Notes: generated by a model not told the origin, from the letters alone. 64,000 bases of DNA from Meira nashicola (GCA_001600355.1 BCJU01000002.1:2108001-2172000), one strand, 5' to 3'. Positions 44,734-54,855 are shown, counted from the first letter of the stretch. Made by a program: numbers and translations.

Positions 44734-47010
44734 TCACCTTGTGCTCTGACTTTGAGCTTGTTTGAGCTTTTCAAGAATATCGAGCATTTGATTTCGTTCT
44801 TGTGCCGATAATTTCATCAAATCTTCCACGCCAAGTTGTGTAATCTTATGACGAGATCCACTACCAAAAACAATCGAAACACGACCTTTACTCGGAGAAG
44901 AGGAAGTAGAAGAAGACATTGACATAATTCGTTTTGATGAGCCACCAGAGTTGTTACGTACCATAGGTGAAGAAGGCATCGCCAAGAATCCAGAAGAAGA
45001 AGATCGAGACCCGTTGGACGTCGTTTGATCTTTGCGTGAAGAAGTGGCACGAATGGTAGAATGACTTCCTCTTGCGTTATTTGCTTTATTCGTCATTCCT
45101 GTCAAACTACTGGAGCCGCTACTTCTTCCAGCACTTCCATTGCCGAATGCTTTTGAAGATGTAGAAGATCTTGCAATTCTAGGTTCACTTGCAAGCATCT
45201 TTGCTCGCTTTTGTGCTTCTTCACGCATAATCTGAGCAGTATACGCTTCTTCGTCCGGCAAAGAACAATCATCTTCTTCGTCGCTCAAACCCAATCCACG
45301 ATCTTCATCAGGGTACGATCTAGCTTCTTCAAAGATTGATTCACCTTCTTCAGACTCGGCAGTATCTAGAGTTCCTCTTCTAGATGCTTGAGCCGTATGC
45401 AAAGAAGCTCTAGAGATAGGAGATTGACTTGCCGGAATGTCTGAGGAAAAATGATCGCTATCACGACTTCTCTTGTATCCATCGATACCTTTTGCCAATT
45501 CTAGCAAATGTGCCGATGTTTCTGCTGCATCTTCGTCATCCGATTCATCTTGATCCATTGATTGCCAATTGCGACTCTTTTGCTTTTGGCGGGTAACGGA
45601 AGGCGATTGTCGTATTGTTCGTGGCATGGCATGAATCGTTCCATCAGGTGCCACAACTCCGATGATTGGACTACCATTCATACTGAGCCATTGAACGCTT
45701 TCTCCAGTCCTTGCTGTGCGTGCTTTACCATTTGCAGGTGTGGGAGGTAAAGTAGGAATGCTGCTCGTACGTTCGGCGATCACGACATCTGTGCCTAGGT
45801 TGGGCTTGAAAGTAGCAGAAGAAGGTGGTCGCATAGGACTCTCGTTACGAGATTCAGATTGTTTCAGCGGTGAAGGTCGAACTACTTGTTTAGTCTTCCG
45901 TACAACTTTCTTTAATTTTGATCGACCATTTTGGGCTGTATTTCGTGCTCCTGCTGCAACATTTTTTACGCTGTCCAATTTAGCAGTCTTTCCTTCCCTT
46001 TTCTCTTCATTTTCTCTTTCTTCTTCATCTTCTCCTTTGCGTTTTCGCTGCATCTTTTCTTCTTCCCATGCTCCTTGTCTTGCTTTATCAGCCACTACTG
46101 CTGCTCTCTCAACCGCTGCTTGTATATTTGCACCATACTCATCAACGAAATCTCCCAATCGCATAAGTCGAACAGCTCTAGGCAATTTTGCAATCGCTTT
46201 AGCATGCATTTGTGTTCGTGTAGAATCTATAGTGATCTGTAATGTTTTCAAAGCCATTCGCAGTCGATTTTCCGCCTCCAAGTCGTAATTTTCCAAGAAA
46301 GACTCAATTTGAATCTCTGGCATAGCTTTTCGCTTCTTGCTTGGAGATAAAAATTTCATTCGATTAGGTGAGGATTGTAGAGCGTGATTTTGTGAGCTTG
46401 ATTTTGGCTTTAATGGAGAGGAAGAAGACGCAAATGCAGAAGAGGATATCTTTGTCGCTTTTATTCTAGGAGGCGTAGATGCTTGCTGAGCGCTATTATT
46501 CTTCCTTGTCGATTCACTAAGGATTGATTTCTGAGGTGATGAAAAGACATTTTCTTCCTCATCAACATCATCTGAGCCTTTTCTCGGTTGTTTTTTATCG
46601 CTCACTCCTTCCCCTTGAGCCGATTTTAGCTTCTTTGTTTTCATCTGTTTTGTACTTTTAGTTGTTCCTTTCGTTGTAGCTTTCTTTTTGACCTTTGAAG
46701 ATTGATGTTGTACGGCTTCATCATCATTTTCTCTATCAGAGCGTACATCTTCATCCATTGCGTTTATGGATGTTGTTGTAGGGTTTTCACGTACTTTTGC
46801 AAATCCACGAGCACCTTTCTTTTCATGTTTACGTATTAAAGCATCAATTTCTTTATCTTGATCTAATAATGATGCATTTGCACGTATTTTCGCTGATCTT
46901 GCAGATGCATGTCGTGTTGGAGGAGGTGCAAGAATAGCATCAACATTTGAATTACTCGATGTCAACACGGATGTGCTTGCAGAACCGGATTTAGGTATAC
47001 CTCTAGGCAT
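44734..47010 (-). CDS. Borealin/Nbl1-like chromosomal passenger complex subunit
   Basis: The protein has 758 residues from ATG 47010. The Nbl1/Borealin N-terminal helix pair lies internally, near residues 233-300: IQIESFLENYDLEAENRLRM, then KLPRAVRLMRLGDFVDEYG. In known complexes this region forms the three-helix bundle with survivin and INCENP. A long basic serine/lysine-rich extension precedes it. About 450 disordered residues follow with many SP sites, ending in a predicted coiled coil (EDLMKLSAQERNQMLDILEKL). Yeast Nbl1 is only about 73 residues, so this is a strongly extended form. It acts with Aurora kinase at centromeres. ACGCGT lies 165 bp upstream. Confidence 0.85.
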   Translation of the reverse strand: MPRGIPKSGSASTSVLTSSNSNVDAILAPPPTRHASARSAKIRANASLLDQDKEIDALIRKHEKKGARGFAKVRENPTTTSINAMDEDVRSDRENDDEAVQHQSSKVKKKATTKGTTKSTKQMKTKKLKSAQGEGVSDKKQPRKGSDDVDEEENVFSSPQKSILSESTRKNNSAQQASTPPRIKATKISSSAFASSSSPLKPKSSSQNHALQSSPNRMKFLSPSKKRKAMPEIQIESFLENYDLEAENRLRMALKTLQITIDSTRTQMHAKAIAKLPRAVRLMRLGDFVDEYGANIQAAVERAAVVADKARQGAWEEEKMQRKRKGEDEEERENEEKREGKTAKLDSVKNVAAGARNTAQNGRSKLKKVVRKTKQVVRPSPLKQSESRNESPMRPPSSATFKPNLGTDVVIAERTSSIPTLPPTPANGKARTARTGESVQWLSMNGSPIIGVVAPDGTIHAMPRTIRQSPSVTRQKQKSRNWQSMDQDESDDEDAAETSAHLLELAKGIDGYKRSRDSDHFSSDIPASQSPISRASLHTAQASRRGTLDTAESEEGESIFEEARSYPDEDRGLGLSDEEDDCSLPDEEAYTAQIMREEAQKRAKMLASEPRIARSSTSSKAFGNGSAGRSSGSSSLTGMTNKANNARGSHSTIRATSSRKDQTTSNGSRSSSSGFLAMPSSPMVRNNSGGSSKRIMSMSSSTSSSPSKGRVSIVFGSGSRHKITQLGVEDLMKLSAQERNQMLDILEKLKQAQSQSTR

Positions 47011-47174
47011 CCTGCTATATTGTTGGCTTTGGTGGTTTTCTTGATGTATTTTTATAAGAAGAAGAAGCAATAGTCGTATACGAATCAATGATATAACCAC
47101 CCTTTTTGAATTTTATCAAGATGAGAGAGTGATCAAACCAACACGAGTTTTGTGAAATGTAACAAAAGTAGCAC

Positions 47175-47180
47175 ACGCGT
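47175..47180. promoter_or_regulatory. ACGCGT (MCB-type) hexamer upstream of Borealin
   Basis: Palindromic ACGCGT 165 bp before the Borealin ATG, in the shared divergent promoter with the unknown gene at 47435. Confidence 0.3.
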
Positions 47181-47434
47181 AGAACATATGTATTACGCTC
47201 GCTCCACTAATAATTTGAACGCGCTGGGGCGTGTTTTGAACGCGAGTGAACACGTGATATAACCCGAAAAGTAAACAATGACCATACACATACCTGTCCC
47301 ATCCCATGGGACGCATGTATTCTGGTTACCTCTAAGATGACATGACGATCGACTGTAAGCTGAAAAGATATCTTCGTTCCTGTGATAAGGCTTGAGTGTG
47401 TGACAATGTTTGATCTTCTTGAGAATCACCCATA

Positions 47435-48355
47435 ATGGCGACAAATGACAAGGAAAATGATGATCTCACTTCAAATAATGATTTGCCTCAAAGTCCTACT
47501 GGAAGCACGACATTGCGTTCAATCGTTGAACGAATAGAACCCTCTCTCGTGCAAGAAGTTATAGAGGTGCGTAAAACACCTTTTGGCAACGTAAGAGTGG
47601 TCAGTAATCCAAAAGAAGGAAACGAAGGGCAGAAAGAAGAAAAACAAACGCTCGAAATAACGATAACAAATCCTCATTTTGCATTTTTCGATCAACAAAG
47701 GATTGCATCTTTGACTGTCACTCCAATCAAACAACGCACAAAGTATGGTAGAGCAGAATTATGGCCAGATGGAAAAATTGTTTATCATCATTCGCGCACT
47801 CAATGCACTCTTTCCATAAATTCGAACGGATCAACTGCCATCTTACTTGACAATTCTGATATCCCACTCATCGATCCGGTTACATTCAAAAAGCTTTCTA
47901 ATTTGGCATCTTCTTGGTTCACTCGATTTCGTCAAATTTTGACCATTGCTCAATTCATCATTCCTTCAAACGAAATTTTTGCTTCTTCAATCTGTCACGT
48001 ACGAGCAAATGGTCCCGAACCAGATTTTGTAATCCAGTATGCTCGCCATCAAAGTGTGTCCGAATTAAAGGAAGAAATCTATGTTCGAATCAGTCGTCAA
48101 CGAAATCGTCTTGTGTACAATACAAAAGTTGGGAGGCAAGAAGACAACAATGGAAAACCTTGGACATGGAGATATGGTAGCATTCCATTGATTAGAGGGA
48201 AAGTGAATATACACAAATGGAGCTTGGATCTGTCTGGTACGCAAGGAACTCCGCACTTGCTTTCAGAGCACGAATTTTTTGCAATTCAACAAGCATTGAA
48301 AATGACAGAAAAAGTGGATAGCATATACAGGATCAGTTTCGATCACATCACATGA
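47435..48355 (+). CDS. Conserved-looking protein of unknown function
   Basis: The protein has 306 residues in one exon from a clean ATG. A short disordered start (residues 1-30) precedes a compact, beta-rich region: TPIKQRTKYGRAELWPDGKI, CTLSINSNGSTAILLDNSDIP. A second alpha/beta region ends ALKMTEKVDSIYRISFD. It has no signal peptide, membrane segment or catalytic motif that I can name. The alternating strand and 'DGKIV'/'NGSTAIL' turns remind me of polo-box-type sheets, but the resemblance is too weak to use. It is divergent from Borealin (424 bp between starts) and convergent with TAD3. Confidence 0.65.
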   Translation: MATNDKENDDLTSNNDLPQSPTGSTTLRSIVERIEPSLVQEVIEVRKTPFGNVRVVSNPKEGNEGQKEEKQTLEITITNPHFAFFDQQRIASLTVTPIKQRTKYGRAELWPDGKIVYHHSRTQCTLSINSNGSTAILLDNSDIPLIDPVTFKKLSNLASSWFTRFRQILTIAQFIIPSNEIFASSICHVRANGPEPDFVIQYARHQSVSELKEEIYVRISRQRNRLVYNTKVGRQEDNNGKPWTWRYGSIPLIRGKVNIHKWSLDLSGTQGTPHLLSEHEFFAIQQALKMTEKVDSIYRISFDHIT

Positions 48356-48436
48356 ATCCTAGCTTACAAGATCAGATTCCATTATGCATTTATGGTATTG
48401 TACAATTGATATATTTGTAAAGTGTATGCATCATTT

Positions 48437-50104
48437 TTATGCATCTAGAGCAAAGTGGTCTAATCGAATATTGCCTACATCTGGACATTGAGGATTCATA
48501 TCATCTTTCAAGGTTGAATCATCGATCGGGATATCGTATTCTACCTTGCGTAAATCATCATCATTGCCTACCCATCGCCAAACGTCAAATCGATGATTTA
48601 AGCCTTGTTGTTCATGAACAGCATACGGTCCACCATCTTGTGCGAATTTGCATTGTCGAGAAAGTTCCATACCCGAACCACAACAACCACCTGCATAAGG
48701 AGAAGGTTGAATGAAAAAAATTGCACGAACACGCGAATGTACCAAAGCCATACAACAATGCACGCATGGCTCATGAGTGATAAATAACGATAAATTATTC
48801 AACAAATAATCTTGACCATTCAAAAGTCCTTTAGGAGTTCCTCCATTAGACGACGAAGAAGGAGAAGGTGGTCCAGTACCAGTACCGATAGAAGCAGCAG
48901 CAGCCGCTTCTGCTTTTTGCATCGCTAGTCTATGCTCATCCGGATCAGCGTGTGGATCACGATGAAGATTAGCAACCTTTGCATTCAAAAGTAATAAACG
49001 CTCCCAATCCCTTTCACTTCGCACTTTTGCTACTTCACGAATGGCGTTTGTGACTGCATGTTTGATCGGATTACGTTCGCTTCTTCGAGTATCCCAACCA
49101 TGCACTTCAATACTCTTTTGCCCTTCTCCTACACCACTAACAATCTTTCTACCTTCAGGATAAGTTGAGGTTACGTGTACTCCGATCGGTACTTCTCCCT
49201 GTTTTTCTGCTTGCCATGCCGTTCTTAAACATTTTCTGAAGTTACGAATTGCCCATTCTTTAGCAATCGGAGTCCAAAGTTGAGCATCAGCAGCTCGATC
49301 TACAACACCCGGAGAAGCAATGCATGAAGGTGCTTGTAATTGACCAGAAAGAGAAGGAATAATCACAGCATTAATCACTCTGCCATACTTCACGCTTACC
49401 GGCCAAAATTTCTTCCATTCCGGTAGCCTGTTTCGACTTGGAGCAGGACCGTTTGGAACTTCTACTTGAAAAGGTTTAGGTTCTGTTCCATCAAAAGTGA
49501 CATCGACTGGCTTAAGCAAAGAGACTACATCTTCATATGACGGTAAATCTTGCACACGACAAACTAAAGCGAACAATTCACCATTTTCGCCTGTTCTTTG
49601 GAAAAGTCGTAAATGCCTCATCGATTCATCTATATCTTCTACACCACTCGTTCCACTTGCGCTACTATCTGATTGATCAGATCCTTCCGCTTCATCTTCA
49701 TCATCTCCTTCTCTTCCATCTATCCTTCTTCCACCATTACCGTTTTGTGAATGTCCGTTTGTAGAATGAGATGTTGATGTTCCATTCGATTTTTTAGCTC
49801 TAGAAGATGATGTTGATCTTTCATTTGCATCACCACCTTGTTCAGCAGCTTTTAATCTTCTAGCAACGGATCTTGAAAATTGCATATAATTCTTCGATTT
49901 ACGTGGATCGATCTCTACTGCCCAAACATGCATTAATTCTAATGGTGTCGTATTAGGATCTACAGCTGCAGTTATTCGCCAAAGAGGTGCTCCTTCCGGT
50001 CCAACAGGTTCATGCTTTGATTCTGGCATTTTGTACATTGAAATCTTTGGAAGTTTGGATGTGCTAGCCGTTGGCACTTGATCTATTTGCATCCTATCAG
50101 TCAT
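48437..50104 (-). CDS. TAD3: tRNA wobble adenosine deaminase subunit TAD3
   Basis: The protein has 555 residues. The C-terminal cytidine-deaminase-like domain has PCxxC in THEPCVHCCMALVHSRVRAIFF. The zinc-histidine motif reads IKHAVTNAI, i.e. HAV in place of the catalytic HAE. Loss of that glutamate is the hallmark of TAD3, the non-catalytic partner of TAD2 that together form inosine at position 34 of tRNAs. A central insert (about residues 84-155) is serine/glycine rich and acidic, and a second low-complexity insert lies before LLNGQDYLLNN. It is the last housekeeping gene before the secreted-protein array. Confidence 0.9.
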   Translation of the reverse strand: MTDRMQIDQVPTASTSKLPKISMYKMPESKHEPVGPEGAPLWRITAAVDPNTTPLELMHVWAVEIDPRKSKNYMQFSRSVARRLKAAEQGGDANERSTSSSRAKKSNGTSTSHSTNGHSQNGNGGRRIDGREGDDEDEAEGSDQSDSSASGTSGVEDIDESMRHLRLFQRTGENGELFALVCRVQDLPSYEDVVSLLKPVDVTFDGTEPKPFQVEVPNGPAPSRNRLPEWKKFWPVSVKYGRVINAVIIPSLSGQLQAPSCIASPGVVDRAADAQLWTPIAKEWAIRNFRKCLRTAWQAEKQGEVPIGVHVTSTYPEGRKIVSGVGEGQKSIEVHGWDTRRSERNPIKHAVTNAIREVAKVRSERDWERLLLLNAKVANLHRDPHADPDEHRLAMQKAEAAAAASIGTGTGPPSPSSSSNGGTPKGLLNGQDYLLNNLSLFITHEPCVHCCMALVHSRVRAIFFIQPSPYAGGCCGSGMELSRQCKFAQDGGPYAVHEQQGLNHRFDVWRWVGNDDDLRKVEYDIPIDDSTLKDDMNPQCPDVGNIRLDHFALDA

Positions 50105-50453
50105 CTTGTTACCAAATTCAGCTCGATGGCCACCCTTTTGATAAGGTAAATGTGAAGAACAGATGTCACAACATTTAGCTTAGCACCAAAAAAAATTCAT
50201 TTCTTCTAAAAAATAAGTTTGGCCCTGGATTCTACAAATTACATAATCCCTGCTATTCTTGACGCGTTCGATGCAGAAATTCAAAAAAATGTTTCTGGCT
50301 GTCAGCCGCATAAATACAGAATATAAATACAATCAAGGTAGAGAGGTATTTTAAGTTCATCCAATTTGACAGTTTCATCAATCGAATGTTGGTAGACCCT
50401 CTGTTAGTTTCTTCTTATCTTCTCGCATCAAAGTTACAAGCATTTATACTAGT

Positions 50454-51076
50454 TTATATCATGGGTTTTGTAGCTTGCACTTTCTTTGATGGTCTTCTTA
50501 AAGCATTTTCTGGACTTATTTCTTTACCTTGTTCTTTAGCATCTTTTCTCGCTTTCCATCTTCTTGTGCTTGCATTAACTTGAGCTCTATATCGTTTTTC
50601 TACTTCTGAAGACTGTGTGATGTATATGATAAATATAAGGATAAGCTTAAGATAATAACAAAATATTCTTTACTGACCTTTGCACGTTTCCGTTTACGAT
50701 CTTCATGATCTTTCCTATAGCTAGCACGCCTTTGTTCTAGACTCATTGCTGCTCTTTTTGCCCTTCTATACTCTCTCTGATTTTTCCTTTGTTCTTCTTT
50801 TGTTTGTTTAGGAGGTTTGTTATAATGATACTTTTTTATATTCTTTATTGTATCGTGAGTGTTACCGCGATGATCGTTGGCCATCATAAAAAGCGTTTTT
50901 GATGCTTCTAAAACGTCATTATGTTCTCTTTGTGCATGAGAGTCTAATTCAGAAAACTCATTCGAGCTTTTCGTTTGGTGAGCATGGTCTGAAGTAGGGC
51001 CACTAACTGATAGTGTTAGCACTTTCAATACAAATAAAGCACAATAAACTAAGATTATTTGAGTTGAAAATTCCAT
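50454..51076 (-). CDS. Array gene A: secreted basic protein, family member without the DLNxxP motif
   Basis: Exons are 51076-50678 and 50612-50454. The 65-nt phase-0 intron (GTCAGT...CACAG) gives 185 residues. A signal peptide is likely at 1-26 (hydrophobic IILVYCALFVLKVLTL). In the place where its sisters have DLNxxP this protein has only NEFSELDSH. The basic body is RRAKRAAMSLEQRRASYR then RKRKRAK. Exon 2 has the family C-terminal pattern ARKDAKEQGKEISPENALRR. It is the gene nearest TAD3 and the most divergent N-terminally. The GCCCCGA box is present 78 bp upstream of the ATG. Confidence 0.78.
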
Positions 51077-51153
51077 AATCTGAGTAATGTAAGAGAGAGG
51101 ATGGAGTAAATAGGAAAATACAAAGGTATCTTTTCAGAAACAGTTTGAAAACT

Positions 51154-51160
51154 TCGGGGC
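51154..51160 (-). promoter_or_regulatory. GCCCCGA box upstream of array gene A
   Basis: GCCCCGA on the minus strand, 78 bp before the ATG, within AAAAAGCCCCGAAG. The same core precedes five other array genes. Confidence 0.5.
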
Positions 51161-51242
51161 TTTTTACATTACATCGCTTTTTTTGGATGACAAATTAAAA
51201 AATGCAAACATCATTGTATATGTGTACGTCACTGATCACAAT

Positions 51243-51851
51243 TTATTGATTTGATGGCTCATGTTGTTGTTGTTGTTTAAGTCTTTGTTTTTCACGTTGT
51301 GTCTTTTTATAAATTCGATTTGCAGCTCTTAATTCTTCGGTTGTTTTCTTAGATCGAATTTTTCTAAGCAGTTCATTTCGTTTCTTTCTATATTCTATTT
51401 TTGTCACTCCAGACTTGATGGAGAGAGATTAGGAATTAAATGAATAAAATAAAGTTTATTTTTAAACAAAATAACTCACCAATTTTGAATATCTTATCCT
51501 TTCTCTTTTCGCATTTAATTGTGCTATTTCTTCCTTCTTTTCTGGCGTTAGACTCGCACGCCATCTTGCCATTCTAATTCTAGTTTTGGTTCTTCTATCA
51601 ACTTGTTCAGCTATAGCTTGATTTAAAGTAGTTTCATGTTGATTTTCTTCATTTACTGGTACGACGGAGTGTACATTTGAATCACCAGAAAATGAAGAAG
51701 TATCACTTTGTTCGTTTGGTAATTTATTCAAATCAAATCTCGGTCGTTGTTGTAGAGGTGGTTCTGATTGACCTCCATTGACTATAAGCACTACAATGAA
51801 AAAGGTTGTGAATAGGATAAGAATATGACTTTCTGTGATATTTAAGTACAT
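51243..51851 (-). CDS. Array gene B: secreted basic protein with DLNxxP (EAR-type) motif
   Basis: Exons are 51851-51480 and 51413-51243. The 66-nt phase-0 intron (GTGAGT...TCAAG) gives 180 residues. The ATG at 51851 is used; an upstream in-frame TTG is not. The hydrophobic N-terminus (IIILF-like, residues 9-25) is a likely signal peptide. DLNKLP is at 40-45. The basic body RRTKTRIRMARWRASLTPEKK ends exon 1 with AKRERIRYSKL. Exon 2 (SGVTKIEYRKKRNELLRKIR) is lysine rich and ends in a short polyglutamine run, lacking the ENAL pattern of genes A, E, F and G. The function is unknown; a role in host co-repressor binding is inferred. Confidence 0.8.
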
Positions 51852-51935
51852 CTTATCCTTCAGCAAATACCACCGGTAAGTTTGAAAAGGGGAGATAGTA
51901 ACGAGTATCTTTTGATCTTATACAATACCTCTCCT

Positions 51936-51942
51936 TCGGGGC
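51936..51942 (-). promoter_or_regulatory. GCCCCGA box upstream of array gene B
   Basis: GCCCCGA on the minus strand, 85 bp before the ATG. The flank AAAAAGCCCCGAAG is identical to that of gene A. Confidence 0.5.
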
Positions 51943-52017
51943 TTTTTGAGATGCAATTGAATAAAGAGAATGTACAAAGTAACATAGCCTCAAGATAGTA
52001 GCTTTAATACCAACTGT

Positions 52018-52610
52018 TTATTTCTTATTCGCATCTTTGGACATCCTTTTCAATAATTTTTTCTTTTGTCTATAAGTTGCTTGATATCTTCTATTGGCCT
52101 CTCGTAATGCAATTAAGCCTTGTTTCTTTTTGCTTTCATTTTTTGCTTTTCGAAATTCGTTTTTTCGTTCTTCGCTCTGGAAGATATATATAGAGATAGA
52201 TTGTTAAAGAATAGTACTTATAAGCCTTTATAGTCCTTTATAAAATAACTTACCCATGTTGCAAATCTGGCTTTATGTCTATCCGAAATATAACGAGAGT
52301 ATGCTTTCTTTTCTTCTTGTGTTAAATTTGAATAATCTCTCTGTTTATAAGGAAGACGAAGTCGTTTTGGTTGTTGGGTTTTGCTTTCTACATTGAGAAA
52401 AGTCGGTATTGAAGAAGTGTCTAGTATCGTATGGCCCTCTTGATTTTGTATGTTTGTTTGACTATTTTCTAATTCTGGTGGAGGTGGACCATTTAAATCT
52501 GGAATTTCAAATATTTGCGTTGATGATCGCTGAACGTTATCTTTCGGTGATCCTCCGAATGCTATGCAAATCAGAACAGTACTGATCAGCATTATAACTT
52601 GCCAAATCAT
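52018..52610 (-). CDS. Array gene C: secreted basic protein with DLNxxP (EAR-type) motif
   Basis: Exons are 52610-52254 and 52176-52018. The 77-nt phase-0 intron (GTAAGT...TTCCAG) gives 171 residues. ATG 52610 yields a textbook signal peptide, MIWQVIMLISTVLICIAFGG. DLNGPP follows at 38-43, inside IPDLNGPPPPE. The basic region QPKRLRLPYKQRDYSNLTQE has the family's 'LT/LS-x-EE' turn followed by a charged helix. Exon 2 starts SEERKNEFRKAKNESKKKQG and ends KRMSKDANKK. The GCCCCGA box lies 88 bp upstream. No paralog elsewhere in the window. Confidence 0.82.
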
Positions 52611-52697
52611 CTTGAGATAATGATAATGAAAAGATACCAATGTGCAATGAAAAAAGGTTGGAAGTGTATGTACAAGTTCAAGTTTATGATTTCCTTC

Positions 52698-52704
52698 TCG
52701 GGGC
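52698..52704 (-). promoter_or_regulatory. GCCCCGA box upstream of array gene C
   Basis: GCCCCGA on the minus strand, 88 bp before the ATG, in AAGAAGCCCCGAGAAG. Confidence 0.5.
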
Positions 52705-52744
52705 TTCTTAAAGAACAGCTACGCAATATGGATGCCAATTCCCT

Positions 52745-53308
52745 TCAGCCTGATTTTGTTTCTCCTTCTACAGCCTCTTTGCGAGCCTTTTTAGCAGCTC
52801 TCTGTCTACGACCAGCTTCCTTTCTTTTTGCTCTAAATTTATCAAGTGCATCTTGAGGCTATTAATACTATAATAGTCAGCTCCTTTGCAGTCATTTAAG
52901 GAACACTTTTCTACTCACTCCATCAAGTAACTTTTCTCTCAATTTTCTATGCCATTTACGATTTTTTTTATTTCTTTCATTCGGATCCATATTAGCCCTA
53001 GAACGTCTTTTGCGCCTCTTCCATCCTTCTCGTATTTGCTCTTGAGTTTTTACAACTTTTTCTCTACTCCTCTTGACACCCTTTTTAGTAGGTTGCGAAA
53101 TTGTTAATTCGTCATCTTCCTTTGGAGGTGATTTGTTTAGATCAAAAAATGGCACCGTTGGTTCACCTGATGTTTTTGTTCCTTCGAGGTTGACTTTGTC
53201 GCTTTGATTGTTTTTATCTTTTTTATTATTTGTGCAGCTAATTGAAAGCAAGAGAAAGATATAGACAAAGAAGAAAGCGTACCAAACTCTGTCTATATGA
53301 AATCGCAT
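52745..53308 (-). CDS. Array gene D: secreted basic protein with DLNxxP (EAR-type) motif
   Basis: Exons are 53308-52919 and 52858-52745. The 60-nt phase-0 intron (GTGAGT...TAATAG) gives 167 residues. The signal peptide is near 8-25 (VWYAFFFVYIFLLLSISC). A lysine/asparagine-rich spacer leads to DLNKSP at 56-61. The body is strongly basic, with KKGVKRSREK and GWKRRKRRSRANMDPNERNKK, which look like nuclear-localisation stretches. Exon 2 is the shortest of the family (37 residues; RRQRAAKKARKEAVEGE). Unlike the other six, it has no GCCCCGA box in its upstream gap. Confidence 0.8.
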
Positions 53309-53453
53309 TTAGACTTTATCACTTCTTGTTTAGGTAGTTGGATAAAATGTAGAGACTCTTTTACACGATTATATACATTATTGAAGCTACTGTATACACG
53401 AAAAAAGTATGTATATGACCTCTTTGAAATACACAAACAACACAGCAATGCGT

Positions 53454-54042
53454 TCAGGATTCTATAGATTTTCTACCTTTTTTCTTCAATGCGTTCTCAG
53501 GCTCGACTTGTATCCCAAGTTCTTTTGCTCGTTTTCTTGCATAAAATCTACGAGCTGCTTCACGAAGAACTTCTTTACGTTTTTCATGAGCTTCTGTTGA
53601 CTAGAGTAAAAAAGATAAACAATATAAGAAGTGAACTTTTTTTTTATACATTCTGTTTACATACCGTTTTAAGTTTCGTACGTAATATGTCTTGGTGTTT
53701 TTTAGATAGTGCAATTCGTTCTTCATCTGATAAACTTTTGCGAAATTTCTTATTCCTTAAGTTTTCTTTTTTACGAAATTCTTCTAATGTACCTTTTCTT
53801 ATTTTTGATTCTATATGAATTGCATGTCGAGTTTTCATCTTACCATCTTTCGCTTTTACTAAAAGAGGTGGTGGTAAATAGTTTAAATCTGGAATGATAG
53901 ATTTTTCTGTAGCAACTTGTGAATCTGTTGTTTGATCATTTGATGATGCGTTTGTCTTTACTGCAACTACTTTATATCCATCATGAATGATAAGAATGAA
54001 AGATAAGCAGGACAGTAGAAGGGTGAATATAGTTTTACGCAT
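53454..54042 (-). CDS. Array gene E: secreted basic protein with DLNxxP (EAR-type) motif
   Basis: Exons are 54042-53665 and 53600-53454. The 64-nt phase-0 intron (GTATGT...TCTAG) gives 174 residues. ATG 54042 is chosen because it gives a clean signal peptide (MRKTIFTLLLSCLSFILII) and the standard distance to the GCCCCGA box (77 bp) and a TATAAAT-like element. ATG 54081 is an alternative. DLNYLP is at 52-57 in IPDLNYLPPP. The body is basic with KFRKSLSDEERIALSKKHQD. Exon 2 reads RRFYARKRAKELGIQVEPEN then ALKKKGRK, the family C-terminal pattern. Confidence 0.83.
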
Positions 54043-54118
54043 ACTGTTTGGGATAATAAAACAAGGACAAAATAGAATCATGATTTTGCCATTATTTATA
54101 AGGTGAAAGTATATGACA

Positions 54119-54125
54119 TCGGGGC
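54119..54125 (-). promoter_or_regulatory. GCCCCGA box upstream of array gene E
   Basis: GCCCCGA on the minus strand, 77 bp before the ATG, with a TTATAAATAA element between box and ATG. Confidence 0.5.
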
Positions 54126-54178
54126 AAAGAAGAATTCGCATTTTTCTGATCGTTTATGGACCTTAATAAATAATTTTA

Positions 54179-54787
54179 TTACGGCTGATAAGGTCGTCGA
54201 CCCTGTTTTCTCAAAGCGTTCTCTGGACTTTCCTTTATTCCTTTTGCATTTGCATCTTTGCGGGCTTTTAACCTTTTTACAGCTTCTCGAACACTCTTTC
54301 TTCTATTCTCACGTGCAATCGAAGACTTTTAAGAGAATATCTTAAAAGGTAAGAATAAGCTCATTAAACTTTTATATTTTAATATAAAACTCACTTCAGC
54401 AAGCGTCTTACGTTGCCTTGCCATATCTCTTTGTGCAATTTCAGCTTTTTTGGCAGGACTAAGATTTGTTCTATAAAGTTTCATCTTTTTTGATATCTTT
54501 TCCTTATAAGCATAAAGAGTGCCGTCCATTTTTTTACGTTCTATCATCTTTGTATATCGGCTTTTCTCCTTAAAATGTTGTTCACCTTTGCCTTTGCTGG
54601 AAGTGGTTTGTACTTCTTCAACTTTATCTTCTTCTGGTGGTGGTGAATAGTTGAGATCCGGTATAGATTTAGTGTTTGTAGGTGTAGAAGTTTTATCGTC
54701 TTTAACTGCTATCACTACACTACAGTATACAATGATGAAAATGTGAAGAATTATACACCAATTCATCATCATATCTGATTTGTGCAT
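54179..54787 (-). CDS. Array gene F: secreted basic protein with DLNxxP (EAR-type) motif
   Basis: Exons are 54787-54395 and 54325-54179. The 69-nt phase-0 intron (GTGAGT...AAAAG) gives 179 residues. ATGs at 54772, 54769 and 54766 are also possible; 54772 would place the GCCCCGA box at 84 bp. The signal peptide is MMMNWCIILHIFIIVYCSVV. DLNYSP is at 44-49 in IPDLNYSPPPEED. The basic body is KKMKLYRTNLSPAKKAEIAQ. Exon 2 reads RRKSVREAVKRLKARKDANA then ESPENALRKQGRR. E and F look like each other's closest relatives by the motif region. Confidence 0.83.
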
Positions 54788-54855
54788 ATAAGTGGAAGTG
54801 AAGTTAGATTCAAAAGGGGATGAGAATGAGAATAGTACTGCATTTGCATGCAAAC

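Noticed and set aside
45716..46288. Plus-strand frame of 190 codons with hydrophobic, phenylalanine-rich content
   Set aside because: It is the antisense of the lysine/glutamate-rich Borealin region, which produces such sequence automatically.
47435..48355. Polo-box-like reading of the unknown protein
   Set aside because: Only a loose impression of strand pattern; no motif could be aligned, so the function is left open.
50386..50583. Plus-strand hydrophobic frame of 65 codons next to TAD3
   Set aside because: It is the complement of exon 2 of array gene A, which has firm family support on the minus strand.
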